From positions 1 through 64,000 of the IMG/VR virus record IMGVR_UViG_3300044530_000662: a DNA stretch of 64,000 nucleotides; one strand, given 5' to 3'. This document shows positions 25,201 to 35,139 of the stretch, in pieces (within the stretch, counting starts at the first letter, position 1; the number at the start of each line of letters is the position of its first letter). The notes beneath the pieces are model-generated. The model did not search any database. It saw only the letters and a program-made list of their open reading frames with translations, and was not told where the DNA came from. This DNA comes from a virus. The position numbers were made by a program, and so were the translations under genes.

Positions 25201-28200
25201 TTTTATTATCACTTGCATTCTCTTCTGCAGTTTTATTTTTATTCTGAACTTTAGTAATACTTGGGTCAGATAAATTTCTAAGGTTGTTATAATAAACTGA
25301 TGCTAGTTCTCCCTGTGCTTCTTTCTGATTATTTAATGTTAGAACTTTAGCTCCATCTGTATTTGTACCAGGTGTTAATTGAGCTGTGATAGGATAATTA
25401 ATTTTAAGTGTGTCACCAAACTCATTAATTAAATTTAACAAAGAGTCAGAATAACTATACTTGGTTTTACCCATAATATATTTATTGTTATAACTACCTG
25501 CTAATGCTCTTTCTGATATGTAACTTTCATATGCATCACTAGCATTACCCATATTAACAACTCTTTTTAAGAAGTCACTATTATCTTCAAGAGACTCAAT
25601 TGGATTATTTACTCTGATTGATTCTCTAGCAATAACATATCTATAGTAACTTGCTAATGTTTGGAATGGATCATCTTTAAGTTTAAATGTATCCAAGCCT
25701 CTAGCTCCATAGTTATTTTCTGATGTACTTGATTCTAAATATGCTTTGTTTGCATAGTCAGTTTCAATTCTAAGAGTGTTGATTGCAATACCTTCTTCAA
25801 ATACTCCGGCATCTGTATCTAAATCATCTACAATTAACACAGGTCTATTATCTGTGTATGTATCAGGGATGTTTACTAACTCACCTTTCTCATTTGCAAA
25901 GTTAGATGTATAGTTTTGTAAGATAAAGTTTATTACTCCATTGTTAAACAAAGTACTAAATCTTTCTTGTCCATTTATACCTTTACCAAATGTTGGATTA
26001 TTTCTAATCTGAGATGCTTTAGACTGATCAACAAATGCATCACTGATGTATTTAGTAATTTCAGGATTAAGTCTTAAGTTAAACAAAGGCTCTGTTAAAT
26101 CTTTAATTAATTGATCTTGATTAAATGAAGATAAGACAGACTTATTAATTAATTTTTCTAAGAATTCTTGGTCAATTGATTTACTTTTTCTTAAAGCATC
26201 ATAAGCTTCCATTCTTTTAATTACCTGCTGTACTGTGGTAAGCTTACCAGTATCTGGAGAGAATGTTTGTTGTAAATCATTCATACCTTTAAACTGTCTT
26301 TCCAATTCAAGATAGTTCATAAACAATGTAAGAGCTTTCATTGTCTTATCATCCTTTACACCATCTTTTAGAGTTGTTGTAGAAACATCTCCTTTTGGTA
26401 AAAATTCTTTTGATAATACTTCAGTAGTAAATGCAAAGTTCTCTACACTGTTTATTAAAGTACTATAAGAATAGACTGTGGAGTCTTGGTTTAAACTAGG
26501 ATCCCATGATATTCTTTCAATATTTTGAGCAGCTAGTCCACCATTATTTAACTTTTTAATTAAATCTTCTAAGGTTGTTTCTGTAACACCAGAAACTTTT
26601 TTTACTTTATAATAGTACTTAGTATCTTCACCTTTAGCTTTTAAGTCATTAAGAACATATCTTAGTTTAGCAACATTGATTCTGTCATAGATAATATCTA
26701 AACTATCTTTGCTAAAATTTTTAAGTACTTTATTTATAATATTATTTGCTACACCACCTTTTTCTTGTCCACCAACTATTTTAGAATAAGCGCTTTCTTT
26801 TAATTTTTGTTTTTCAAAGTACTCAGCAATAAGAGGTTGATTTAAGAAAAAGAATATTTGTTCTTCATCAACACCAGCCTGAAGCATGTAACTAAATACA
26901 TCCATTGCTTCTGGAACTAGCTTTAATTCAAAAGGGAATGATTCTTTTGCTCTATCTAAAATACCTTGTAAAGCATGAGATGATACATCTGATATACGGG
27001 AACCTCTTTGAGTTCTCTCACCAGATAATGATATAACTTCTTTACCTTTAGCATTCTTAATTTTATTATGAGTAAATCTCATAACTACTGGTAATTCATA
27101 ACCTGTCTCTACAGTTTTATTTAATGCTTCAATGAAAGAAGAAGCTTTATATGTAGCAGGCATCTTAGCTCCTACAGATTTATATATAGGATGACTCTTA
27201 GTTAACTTAGCCATTATACCTAATGAAGCTTCTAGAGATAAGTTAGCATCATGTTTATACAAATTGTATGTAGCCTCTAATACTCTTGTAGGACTAATTA
27301 CAGTTTTTCTTTTACCGTTTTCATCAGCAGCAGAAAGCTTAGGTGCTTGACCATGAGTATTAGTATATCTGTTGTAACCTTTCTTGTTTTCTTCTAACTC
27401 AGGTACATATTTATCTACTAAGTATGTTCCGTTAGGTTTGGTTAAATATGCATAGTTCTCTGGTAACATTAAAATTTCTACAGCAGCATTTTTAAATCTA
27501 TTCTGTAAATATTTTTTCTGTTCAGCAAGCAAAGCTCTTGAAGAAGGTCTTCCTTTTATAGACTTATTAGCTTTTTCAAGTGCTTGAGTTTCTTTAAGAA
27601 GAGATTCAAATTTATCTACTCCTTTAGAAATAACCTTACCATCTCTATCTAAATTAGGAAAAGTCATAAATAACTTATCACCATCAAAGTCAGATCCAGC
27701 TTTAGCAACTATTTCTGTTGGTACAATAATACTATTACCAAATGCTTCAGGTAAGAAATGCCATACTGTTGCTGCTTCAATTGTATTAGTTGCATCATTA
27801 GGAATTCTTGGACCAAACATAGTAACAGCATCCTTATTGTCTTTTAACCATTTAGGATCTTTAATTACCTCATTAAGTCTATCAATAGTAGAGATTTTTT
27901 CTCCATCTGTATGCTTACCATTTAAGAGTTTAACAAACTCACCTTGTAAAGCAACAGCAACTTTCATCTCAGTACTTCTACCATTCTCATTATATCCATA
28001 AAAAGGAAGAGTATTTGTACCTAACCATTCTTTAATTTCTTTTGGATTAGTTAGAGTACTGTATTGAGAATCCCAAATACCATTAGTAAATGTACTTGGT
28101 GTTTGAACTAAAGGTTCCCCATTAGTTTTTTGTTTGATTAACCCATTCTGTAAAAAGCTCATGATAAGCTTTTCAACAGTGTCAGCTTCTGGATGTAATG

Positions 28201-31200
28201 ATAAATCCATTGCTAATTGATTATCATTATCAGTATTAAGAAGTCTGATTAAATGATCCGGAGTATCTCTGTTTTTTAATTCATCTCTGATAACTTCTAT
28301 AAACTGTGTTAAGTTACCTATGTATCTACCATCAACAAGTTCAAAACCAATTTCACTTAATAACTCTTCTTTTAATATTTCTGAGTAATCTTTTACTGCA
28401 GACAAATACTCATCAAGAACTGGCTTATTTTTTTCATTAATAAGACCTCCTTCTGAGTAAAGGTTGTCAAGTAAGATACCTCTAGTTTGTGTAGCTATAG
28501 GAAGAGAACCTTTAAAGTGCTCATTGATAACAGTTACTTCTTTTAAGTTGGCCATGTAAATAGGATTAACTGTAAAAGCAGTATCCTCTTTAATAGCTTT
28601 CTCATCTTTATTAGCAAAAATATTATCTATTTTACCATTAGTTGTTAGGTTAGCTCCTTTAGAACATGAGTCAAATGCTACATACTGAATGTTTTCTCTT
28701 AACATTTTCTTATGTAATGTATCTAACTCGGAACCTTCTTGTGCATTAACCCCTGGTATTAATGGTATAACAGCAAACTTATGCATTGCTCTTACTGGTA
28801 AGAGATTGTTTTCTAGTGCACCAAAGTAATGTAATTTATATACAGGAAAATAATCTTTTACTGTCTTAGGACTTATCTTTTCTCCTTTGATAATTCTTTG
28901 ATAAAGATTTTCTTGAGCAAGTGTCCAACCTCTTCCTGTTTTGTGCAATGTTCTATAGGCATCAAAAGTCATATAAGCCATACCATCACCTTCTTTCATT
29001 CCCATAAATGGCTTAATGTCTTTTTTAATAAGCTCATCTATAGTTTTAGAATCATAGGTTCCGGCATATTCTTTTTTCCATGCTTTAACCATATCATCTA
29101 AGTATAATGAATCTCTTACAGCATCTTTTATGACAGCTGTATTTAAAGTTTCACCATACATGAATTTATTCTCTTCAGATATTTCTGGCATGTTTAAGCT
29201 AGCATAGGTAACGTTATTGTAGTTAGTATTTATGAAATCTGAAATACCTTCATCAAAATTAAACCCAACACCATCTGAAGTTGAACCTGGAATACGCTTA
29301 GTCCAATCTTCTTTATCATGACCCCATTGTGCATGATCACCATACACAAGCATTGATGTCTCATACTTGTGAATAAAGTCATTGTATAAATAAGCTTTTA
29401 GTATCTTTTCAGTTAATGTCTTATCTTTCTTTAAATTATTAAGTGTATTGTTATCTAAACTTTCAGCTTTGTATCCCAGTTTTTCAAAAATAGACTTAGA
29501 CAAGAATGGCATTTTTTGGAAATACAGATTGTCTATTTCACCAGTTTTCTCATTAAAGTAGTCTATGATATCATCAGTTATCATTTTTCTTAATGGCTTA
29601 CCTCTTAAATAGTCTATCAAAGGAACATCTACTTGTTCATCAGCTAATTTATAAAGTTCATCTTTAGTTTCTTGTCTTAATACAGAATCAAAAGCTGAGA
29701 ATATTGAACCAGCAGGTACATCATTACCATTACCATCATTAACTAATTTGTTATATCCAGTAACTTTTAAATACTCTTCTTTGTTTGCTCCTCTGAATTT
29801 TTTAATTCTATCAAATTCACCCTGGATATATGGGAAAAAGTTATTACCAATAGCATAGATTTCACCTTCACTTCTTCCTTTAGAATCAGTTGTCATGAAC
29901 TTATCCATGTCTACATAAAGGTTTTTATCATCACCTTTTTTATAAAAACCTACTGAACTTCCTTCTACACCTCCTATAACTTTAATACCATAGGAGAATT
30001 TTTTCTCTGAGTGTCTTGGGAATTCAGCTACACCACCTAAAAGCATAGTATGTAACTCTTGTAAGAACTTAGACTGTGGGTCTAGTTCAGTAGTAGTATT
30101 ACCTTCTGCTTCTTCTACTTCTACATCTCTTCCATTTTTCTTTATTGTTTTTTTATTAGACATAGATGTACCATCTACAGCCATTAATAAAACACTTTTA
30201 CCTTCTATTTTTTTACCGTCTGCACCAAATAAACTTTTTATTATGTTTAATTGAAGTGTGTGAGGATTAATAGCAGGATTTAGATAAGACATATAACTAA
30301 ATCTTGGGTCTGTCCAAAGCTGATTCATTTCATCAACTTCATTTAATGCATATACATATGATGCTGCAGAACTCCAATTCATCTCTTGGTATCCAGTATT
30401 TCCATTTGCACGGATAACACCAGTAGTTGCAGAATCAAAACCATATTTAGATTGTAATTCAGCAAGTCTCTTTAACTGTGTAAGCTCTTTTACGGAACCT
30501 TTAAGATTAGACAGTACACCAACAGGAACAATATTTTTAAGAACATCAATTGGATTTTTCTTAAACATATCAAGATACTTGACTTTATCAGCTGTTAATG
30601 CTGGGTCACCTTCTTTTAGATTGTTAATTTCATTGAAGCCTTTAACAATATCAAATATATAAGGCAAACCATAATAATCAAAATTAGCTACAAGTTCCTT
30701 TTTAATATTATCATTGTTATCTAAATCAATAGCCATTGCTCTAGCAAAGTCTAATGCATCTTTTTCAGCTAGTTCTCCTTTAGTACTAAAGTCTTTTACT
30801 AGATTAGCTAAGTTTAATGTGGATACATTATCTTTAGACTTATTAATGTATGAGTTAGCTTGGGTGCTTTTAAATAAAGCCATCCACCTATTTAGAGTGT
30901 TGTCAATAGCAATAGAAGATTCTTTAACTCTGAAATCTATAGTTCTACTATCAGCATCATTGAATGCAAATAACTGCATGTACTTAACTCTAAATTTACC
31001 AAAGTCTTGCCAGAATCTTAAACTAACATCTATCTCATGTGTGTTTTTGATATTGCTTGGGTCCGGATATTTCTTTTCATATAATTGTTTAAGTTCAGGA
31101 AACTTCTCAGCTTCTTGTCCTAATTTTTCATATGCTTTGTATCTGTCTCTTTCTCCACCAATAGTTTTAGCTAGAATAGTAAATACTTTAGCAAAGTCTG

Positions 31201-34200
31201 CTCTTTCTTTAATACCAAATCTATCTGTTGGTGTAGTACCATCAGGATTAACTTTAAACAAACTTTTGATAAGATAATTAGTTTCTTTACTCATCATTTG
31301 CTGTAAAGACAATGTTCCTGTCTTAGGTTCAAATGCACCTGTGTCAGATTCAGTTTCATCTACAACATCACCATCCTGGTCAATCTCTTGTTTTGATTGG
31401 TTCTGTACTTCTATGTCAAATTTGTCTTTACCAATTTCATAGTCAGTATTTTCCATATGGTATTTTATAATACCATGTTTTTCATCACCCCAGTTAGCTA
31501 TTGTGTTTTGTAGAATTCTTATGTTATCTCTAACTAATTGTTGTTTCTCATCAACAAGAATATTCTTAGCATCTTTATTTTGTATAAGTTCAGTATATAC
31601 ATCAGCTTTACCTACTTTATAGTTCTCAAACTGTAATGGAGCATCTTCTAATTTAGATATGATAACAATATCAACAGGTCTTTCATCTTTAGTAATTTCT
31701 TTATGCTTGTAGAAATCACCAAGTATTTTAATACTGTCTTTATAGTCTTCTCCTCTTACTCTTTCACCACGTTTTAAAGATGGGTTTAGTTTACTAAAGT
31801 CATCTACCTGAGATGCTAAGAAGAAGTACTTGTCTTCTCCTTTTTTATTCTTCATTACAGCTACTGCATTATCAGAAATTTCTTTTAATGTAGTATATGT
31901 ATTAAAGTCTTTTTGACCTTCAACTTTTTCTAACTTATCTTTTTCTTGTTTAAGTATTTCTTGAAGTCTATTTTTTGTTTCACCATATAACCAAGTTCTT
32001 TTAGCTGGTTCAGTAAGCATTAATACACTTGCTGACTTAAGACCTTTTGTATGTAATTTTTTTTCAATATACTCAGGAGTTACTTTGTCTCCTGCTTTAA
32101 GACCTTCTTCAGCAATTTGTTTTCTTGTTTCAACAACTCTAGTATCATAGATATCATCAATTATTTCAGCCCAGATACCATCTATAGTATTAACCATTTG
32201 ACTACTATCTTGAGGACTTAAGGCATCTTCTTTTGTATTAACTACTTGTCTTGCTCCTCTATCTAATTCATATAACAAAGCATTATCAATACTAGCTTGG
32301 TAGCTGTTAAATCTACCAAGATATAAATTATCAAATAGCTCTTTAGCCATTGGAGAATTCATACTATCTATCTGAATATTTTGTTTCTTAAATTTATTAA
32401 GGTATTTGCCAAATAGTTGTTTTAAGAAGTTTAATATTCTTCTGAATATAGTATTTCTTTTTGGAGCATTTTGTTTTGCTTTACCAGTCTTAACATAATT
32501 TCTAAAGTCTTCAGCTAACATTTCTTCAAGTTGTCTAAAACTTTTATTAGCATGCGGTTGATTACCTTTAGCATCAGTATAATTCTGAAGTTCCGTGTAT
32601 AGCTCAATCTTTTGTTCCTTAGTTAAAAACAACTGAGAGAAAACATGCCACGCTTCATGGTATGCTGTAAGATTTTGGTAAAATGAACCGTTAGCCTTAT
32701 TCACTTTAATAGAACCCATTTTCTCATTTGTATCAGCTAAGACTGCACCGTTAACTATAAATGTGGCAAACACATCTGAGTTAACAATATTAGCTACATG
32801 CTCTAATGATATAAGGTCTCTTAAAGGTTTAAGCTCTTTACTGTTCCACCACTTTTTAGCTTGAAGTATTTTAACAGGATTTATAAAATCTTTACTATAA
32901 CCTTTTCTGTCAAATGAACCTGGTATAGAGTTTAAGTCTATCTTACCATTTGATTTAAATATCTCACTAACTGCAGAATTAGTACTTTCAGGAGCAGGTG
33001 CTTCAGGTTCAGTTAAGATTTGTACTATTTCTTCTTTCTTACTTTTAGGTGAAGGATTATGGTCTTTTGCATATGCTATTCTATCATAATACTCATCCTC
33101 TCTTTTTTGTGCTAGTCTTTCAGCTAAACTTCCCGCTGCATCTAATCTATTGTCATCATTACGGGATAAAGATAATTCTCTTTGTATACTAGCTGCATCA
33201 GATAAATCTATGTCACTTCTTCTTTCAATTGAAGGTGAGTCACCTTTTTTAATTATTTGACCTAGTGTACTTTCTGGCGTGGTGTAACTAACTGAATAGT
33301 TATAAAAACCAGGGTCTGCATTTATTATTTTTACTTCAATAGGAAGAGTACTTAAAAACTCAGTGTATGATTTATCAATAAATCTTGTACCATCTTCAGA
33401 TAATCTTTGATATGTTTTACCAAGCTTATCACTATCATATGACATGAACACAGCATTAGTCTGACCTTCTTTATTGTTTCTGTAACCACCATTCATTAAA
33501 ACATTAACAATTCTTTCTTTAATGCTTTTAATTTGTTCTGCTGATAGTTTTTTTAAATTAGTATCAGTTAATAAGTCTCCTTTTTCATTTACCGGATTCT
33601 TAAATTTAAAGTCTTTGTACTCATTAAAATATAAATACTTAAGGTCTTTATCAAAATTAAACTTATATTTTTTAGTAGTGCCTTCAGTATCTAATGAAGC
33701 TGGTAAGAATTGATCAACAAAAACTTTTTTAGCAGCTAATGGGATATTAGCATTAGTTAAAACTGAAGCTACTTCATCAGCAACATCTTTTGTAATTCTT
33801 GGTCTATCTAATGCAAACTTACTACCATTAATTATTATTGATGCTTCACCCTTTCTTAGTGTAGCTGTAGCTCTTGGAGCTGTCCTAATAGTTCTATATA
33901 CATCAGTAGTAATACCGGGAAATTTAGTAAGCTCATTCAAAAGAATATTTGTTGAACTTAAATTAGAAGGTACACCTGTAGTAATACCTGTAACTGGTAA
34001 TAGTTCTGCTTCATTCTTTAATGCTTTTTGTTGTAAGTCATACAACTCTTTCATTTGCTTTTGTTGCTCTGCTACAACTAAATCAAAGTATTCTCTCTTT
34101 GTTCCATCTATTTCTGGATTGTAAGTCATTTTTGCAAACTCTTCTGGAGAAAGAACTTGGTCTTCTTTATTATAGATATCTTTTACTGTATACTTACTTC

Positions 34201-35137
34201 CGTCTTTTCTTACAGTTCTCATGAACTGGTATACTAACTTTCCTTTTTCACTATCAGTTAACTTACCTTCATTATCTACATAGATATTACTACCAAATTC
34301 ATCAGTAAGAATAAGAATTACTCTTTGATCAACTTGTGCAATGTTTGGATTTACATTTTCTTTTTTGGTCTTTCCTGTTTTTATATTATCTCTTATAGTT
34401 CTAGAAGCAGCTATTTCAGTTCTAGTTTCTTTATCAAGCATGTCTAGGTTTTTACCTCTAGCAAAAAGATCTAAATTTTCAGCACGGAACATTAACTTTT
34501 TACCTTCATAAATAACACCATCAGTAGTATCACTCATGGCTTGTATTTGTTTTATGTTTTCAAAAGTCTTTATGATAGCAGCTTTTTCTGGATTAATTTC
34601 TTCAATTACTATAGAACCATCAGATTTCTTATTAGGATTAATCTTAATGTAGTTTTGAAGGGTGCCTCCCCAAGGACTTAGTGTTTTAAATCTATTTGAT
34701 TCAATAACAGTTACTGGTTCTTCAGGTATTGGAATTTGATTAAGCTGTAACTTATTAGCTTCATTAGCTTCATTTTCAATTTTATTTGGTACAGGATCTG
34801 GTTTTACTGAGTATTTATCAATTACAGCTTTGATACCTTCATCTGATTTAAACTGAGCATTTAATTTTCTAAGAGATTTTTCATCTAGAGCCCCAACAAA
34901 ATCAAGATTTAGTAAAGCTTTTTTGTTAGACAAATTAGAAACAATAGCAGGAATCTGTTGAACAAATTTAGCTGCAGTATCAGTATCTTCTTTACTTGAA
35001 ATTTTATTAAACAAATCTTTCATGAAAGCATCAGCATCAAACTCAGTACCTGAGTCTAGTGCATCTTTCATTCTTTTATAAGTTAGTTTAAATAATTTTG
35101 CAATCTGGTCATCAGACAAGGCACATGTTATACTCAT
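22232..35137 (-). CDS. Giant virion RNA polymerase polyprotein, 4301 residues
   Basis: The protein is a crAss-type two-barrel RNA polymerase, probably packaged in the head and injected to transcribe early genes. The catalytic loop is GSDFDGDKLF (Asp at 2483, 2485 and 2487), preceded by FGPRIPND and LPEAFGNSIIVP, typical of the crAss/phi14:2 polymerase. Other domains in order: a zincin-like site HEAWH (827-831) with Glu/Asp-rich helix after it; the polymerase core (about 1700-2800); an AlkB-like 2OG-Fe(II) dioxygenase (His3658, Asp3660, His3716, then YRITITMRR); a SLOG-like Rossmann domain (about 3785-3955); a P-loop GHPTIGKS (4003-4010). A 27-residue module is present at 3480 and again at 4205. 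Known crAss polymerases are roughly half as long. Confidence 0.88.
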   Translation of the reverse strand: MSITCALSDDQIAKLFKLTYKRMKDALDSGTEFDADAFMKDLFNKISSKEDTDTAAKFVQQIPAIVSNLSNKKALLNLDFVGALDEKSLRKLNAQFKSDEGIKAVIDKYSVKPDPVPNKIENEANEANKLQLNQIPIPEEPVTVIESNRFKTLSPWGGTLQNYIKINPNKKSDGSIVIEEINPEKAAIIKTFENIKQIQAMSDTTDGVIYEGKKLMFRAENLDLFARGKNLDMLDKETRTEIAASRTIRDNIKTGKTKKENVNPNIAQVDQRVILILTDEFGSNIYVDNEGKLTDSEKGKLVYQFMRTVRKDGSKYTVKDIYNKEDQVLSPEEFAKMTYNPEIDGTKREYFDLVVAEQQKQMKELYDLQQKALKNEAELLPVTGITTGVPSNLSSTNILLNELTKFPGITTDVYRTIRTAPRATATLRKGEASIIINGSKFALDRPRITKDVADEVASVLTNANIPLAAKKVFVDQFLPASLDTEGTTKKYKFNFDKDLKYLYFNEYKDFKFKNPVNEKGDLLTDTNLKKLSAEQIKSIKERIVNVLMNGGYRNNKEGQTNAVFMSYDSDKLGKTYQRLSEDGTRFIDKSYTEFLSTLPIEVKIINADPGFYNYSVSYTTPESTLGQIIKKGDSPSIERRSDIDLSDAASIQRELSLSRNDDNRLDAAGSLAERLAQKREDEYYDRIAYAKDHNPSPKSKKEEIVQILTEPEAPAPESTNSAVSEIFKSNGKIDLNSIPGSFDRKGYSKDFINPVKILQAKKWWNSKELKPLRDLISLEHVANIVNSDVFATFIVNGAVLADTNEKMGSIKVNKANGSFYQNLTAYHEAWHVFSQLFLTKEQKIELYTELQNYTDAKGNQPHANKSFRQLEEMLAEDFRNYVKTGKAKQNAPKRNTIFRRILNFLKQLFGKYLNKFKKQNIQIDSMNSPMAKELFDNLYLGRFNSYQASIDNALLYELDRGARQVVNTKEDALSPQDSSQMVNTIDGIWAEIIDDIYDTRVVETRKQIAEEGLKAGDKVTPEYIEKKLHTKGLKSASVLMLTEPAKRTWLYGETKNRLQEILKQEKDKLEKVEGQKDFNTYTTLKEISDNAVAVMKNKKGEDKYFFLASQVDDFSKLNPSLKRGERVRGEDYKDSIKILGDFYKHKEITKDERPVDIVIISKLEDAPLQFENYKVGKADVYTELIQNKDAKNILVDEKQQLVRDNIRILQNTIANWGDEKHGIIKYHMENTDYEIGKDKFDIEVQNQSKQEIDQDGDVVDETESDTGAFEPKTGTLSLQQMMSKETNYLIKSLFKVNPDGTTPTDRFGIKERADFAKVFTILAKTIGGERDRYKAYEKLGQEAEKFPELKQLYEKKYPDPSNIKNTHEIDVSLRFWQDFGKFRVKYMQLFAFNDADSRTIDFRVKESSIAIDNTLNRWMALFKSTQANSYINKSKDNVSTLNLANLVKDFSTKGELAEKDALDFARAMAIDLDNNDNIKKELVANFDYYGLPYIFDIVKGFNEINNLKEGDPALTADKVKYLDMFKKNPIDVLKNIVPVGVLSNLKGSVKELTQLKRLAELQSKYGFDSATTGVIRANGNTGYQEMNWSSAASYVYALNEVDEMNQLWTDPRFSYMSYLNPAINPHTLQLNIIKSLFGADGKKIEGKSVLLMAVDGTSMSNKKTIKKNGRDVEVEEAEGNTTTELDPQSKFLQELHTMLLGGVAEFPRHSEKKFSYGIKVIGGVEGSSVGFYKKGDDKNLYVDMDKFMTTDSKGRSEGEIYAIGNNFFPYIQGEFDRIKKFRGANKEEYLKVTGYNKLVNDGNGNDVPAGSIFSAFDSVLRQETKDELYKLADEQVDVPLIDYLRGKPLRKMITDDIIDYFNEKTGEIDNLYFQKMPFLSKSIFEKLGYKAESLDNNTLNNLKKDKTLTEKILKAYLYNDFIHKYETSMLVYGDHAQWGHDKEDWTKRIPGSTSDGVGFNFDEGISDFINTNYNNVTYASLNMPEISEENKFMYGETLNTAVIKDAVRDSLYLDDMVKAWKKEYAGTYDSKTIDELIKKDIKPFMGMKEGDGMAYMTFDAYRTLHKTGRGWTLAQENLYQRIIKGEKISPKTVKDYFPVYKLHYFGALENNLLPVRAMHKFAVIPLIPGVNAQEGSELDTLHKKMLRENIQYVAFDSCSKGANLTTNGKIDNIFANKDEKAIKEDTAFTVNPIYMANLKEVTVINEHFKGSLPIATQTRGILLDNLYSEGGLINEKNKPVLDEYLSAVKDYSEILKEELLSEIGFELVDGRYIGNLTQFIEVIRDELKNRDTPDHLIRLLNTDNDNQLAMDLSLHPEADTVEKLIMSFLQNGLIKQKTNGEPLVQTPSTFTNGIWDSQYSTLTNPKEIKEWLGTNTLPFYGYNENGRSTEMKVAVALQGEFVKLLNGKHTDGEKISTIDRLNEVIKDPKWLKDNKDAVTMFGPRIPNDATNTIEAATVWHFLPEAFGNSIIVPTEIVAKAGSDFDGDKLFMTFPNLDRDGKVISKGVDKFESLLKETQALEKANKSIKGRPSSRALLAEQKKYLQNRFKNAAVEILMLPENYAYLTKPNGTYLVDKYVPELEENKKGYNRYTNTHGQAPKLSAADENGKRKTVISPTRVLEATYNLYKHDANLSLEASLGIMAKLTKSHPIYKSVGAKMPATYKASSFIEALNKTVETGYELPVVMRFTHNKIKNAKGKEVISLSGERTQRGSRISDVSSHALQGILDRAKESFPFELKLVPEAMDVFSYMLQAGVDEEQIFFFLNQPLIAEYFEKQKLKESAYSKIVGGQEKGGVANNIINKVLKNFSKDSLDIIYDRINVAKLRYVLNDLKAKGEDTKYYYKVKKVSGVTETTLEDLIKKLNNGGLAAQNIERISWDPSLNQDSTVYSYSTLINSVENFAFTTEVLSKEFLPKGDVSTTTLKDGVKDDKTMKALTLFMNYLELERQFKGMNDLQQTFSPDTGKLTTVQQVIKRMEAYDALRKSKSIDQEFLEKLINKSVLSSFNQDQLIKDLTEPLFNLRLNPEITKYISDAFVDQSKASQIRNNPTFGKGINGQERFSTLFNNGVINFILQNYTSNFANEKGELVNIPDTYTDNRPVLIVDDLDTDAGVFEEGIAINTLRIETDYANKAYLESSTSENNYGARGLDTFKLKDDPFQTLASYYRYVIARESIRVNNPIESLEDNSDFLKRVVNMGNASDAYESYISERALAGSYNNKYIMGKTKYSYSDSLLNLINEFGDTLKINYPITAQLTPGTNTDGAKVLTLNNQKEAQGELASVYYNNLRNLSDPSITKVQNKNKTAEENASDNKRISEMFDLFSLAMFYQNGIGKTRLGFVKALDPIKYKNIISNASKAFTANYLNKETLDSIFNTVVSMDKFKNYLVSPKGYIHTELATLEASKPANDGTLETFDDDEGEDQVLVRLINQEDVDLFNAYVKKSGGKRPERFFTSKTLFPAFYNTSTGKRSGMPQSAIWIKNKYDNYDMIDQESGEVYYENANLSTGMYVAPKVEGEQKSTGPVSQSNKPKGQQVKEGIYVNQGALTKEEQLELFNYLKPYLEEQANKSLKSSEGSKMIGLGLRWDYTNNNPGRASVNIPDPIKRNPKYGYYNQSVNGQSLGQITPRFRELMQKATGVDMTNYDGAIINLYEKDTFISSHNDVDESKSAIKYPVIGINIGGKGNFSIERLGPENAMLNLEAGSGYIFGVDGINREVWHRTFPTPQDSFLPELTTKIDGKTYPEGSYRITITMRRVMPLTAGMPQAPSIVTETTTPTPAPTGVASGYTNYSGAATGGDTVWAEVGKEYGLGKQVDYTPQTLQKLSQDQVQEVETAYQKAVKDLGRNPLPYDWNDPNKKVDGKSIYYNGGLVRRDYLQAKAADAVFAIGNVLTPGDKNKKGYAVKSKTDSVDGGTGYAVQMAINLGKPVYVFDQTYEKWFAWEDGKFRISDVPTLTTKFAGIGTREINEAGKQAIRDVYENTFKAPSQPSTQPAIVKIEPTDKIIWGHPTIGKSFLKKNQDNRFISLDDDYASEINTKVKEIADKYNVTTYQVKDGGDQQWNTEYNKMMQNLFDKVKAVALSENKILFTSNTNLLKNNADVFDKVINLTNEEFQKRISERGAKYDTVTWKKQIEDAVSKIPSNKVIVTDRYLSDLLPSTQPTKAPVSPAPIDSIEYDMKVYAWLVHEMSGVQPKDFSSGTEGIRMYKLNKFGNYDLVDRTTGEIYVRNINMETGKQETEPGLDSPVDPEVIAKALDRLITLRATTNIEEQLATKGYDINDIINNLAEAKTQEDYNKITKILDKLC

Positions 35138-35139
35138 GA

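Noticed and set aside
30714-31277. 187-residue plus-strand ORF opposite the polymerase polyprotein
   Set aside because: It is a shadow of the giant coding frame, rich in Leu/Ser as expected for antisense frames in AT-rich genes.
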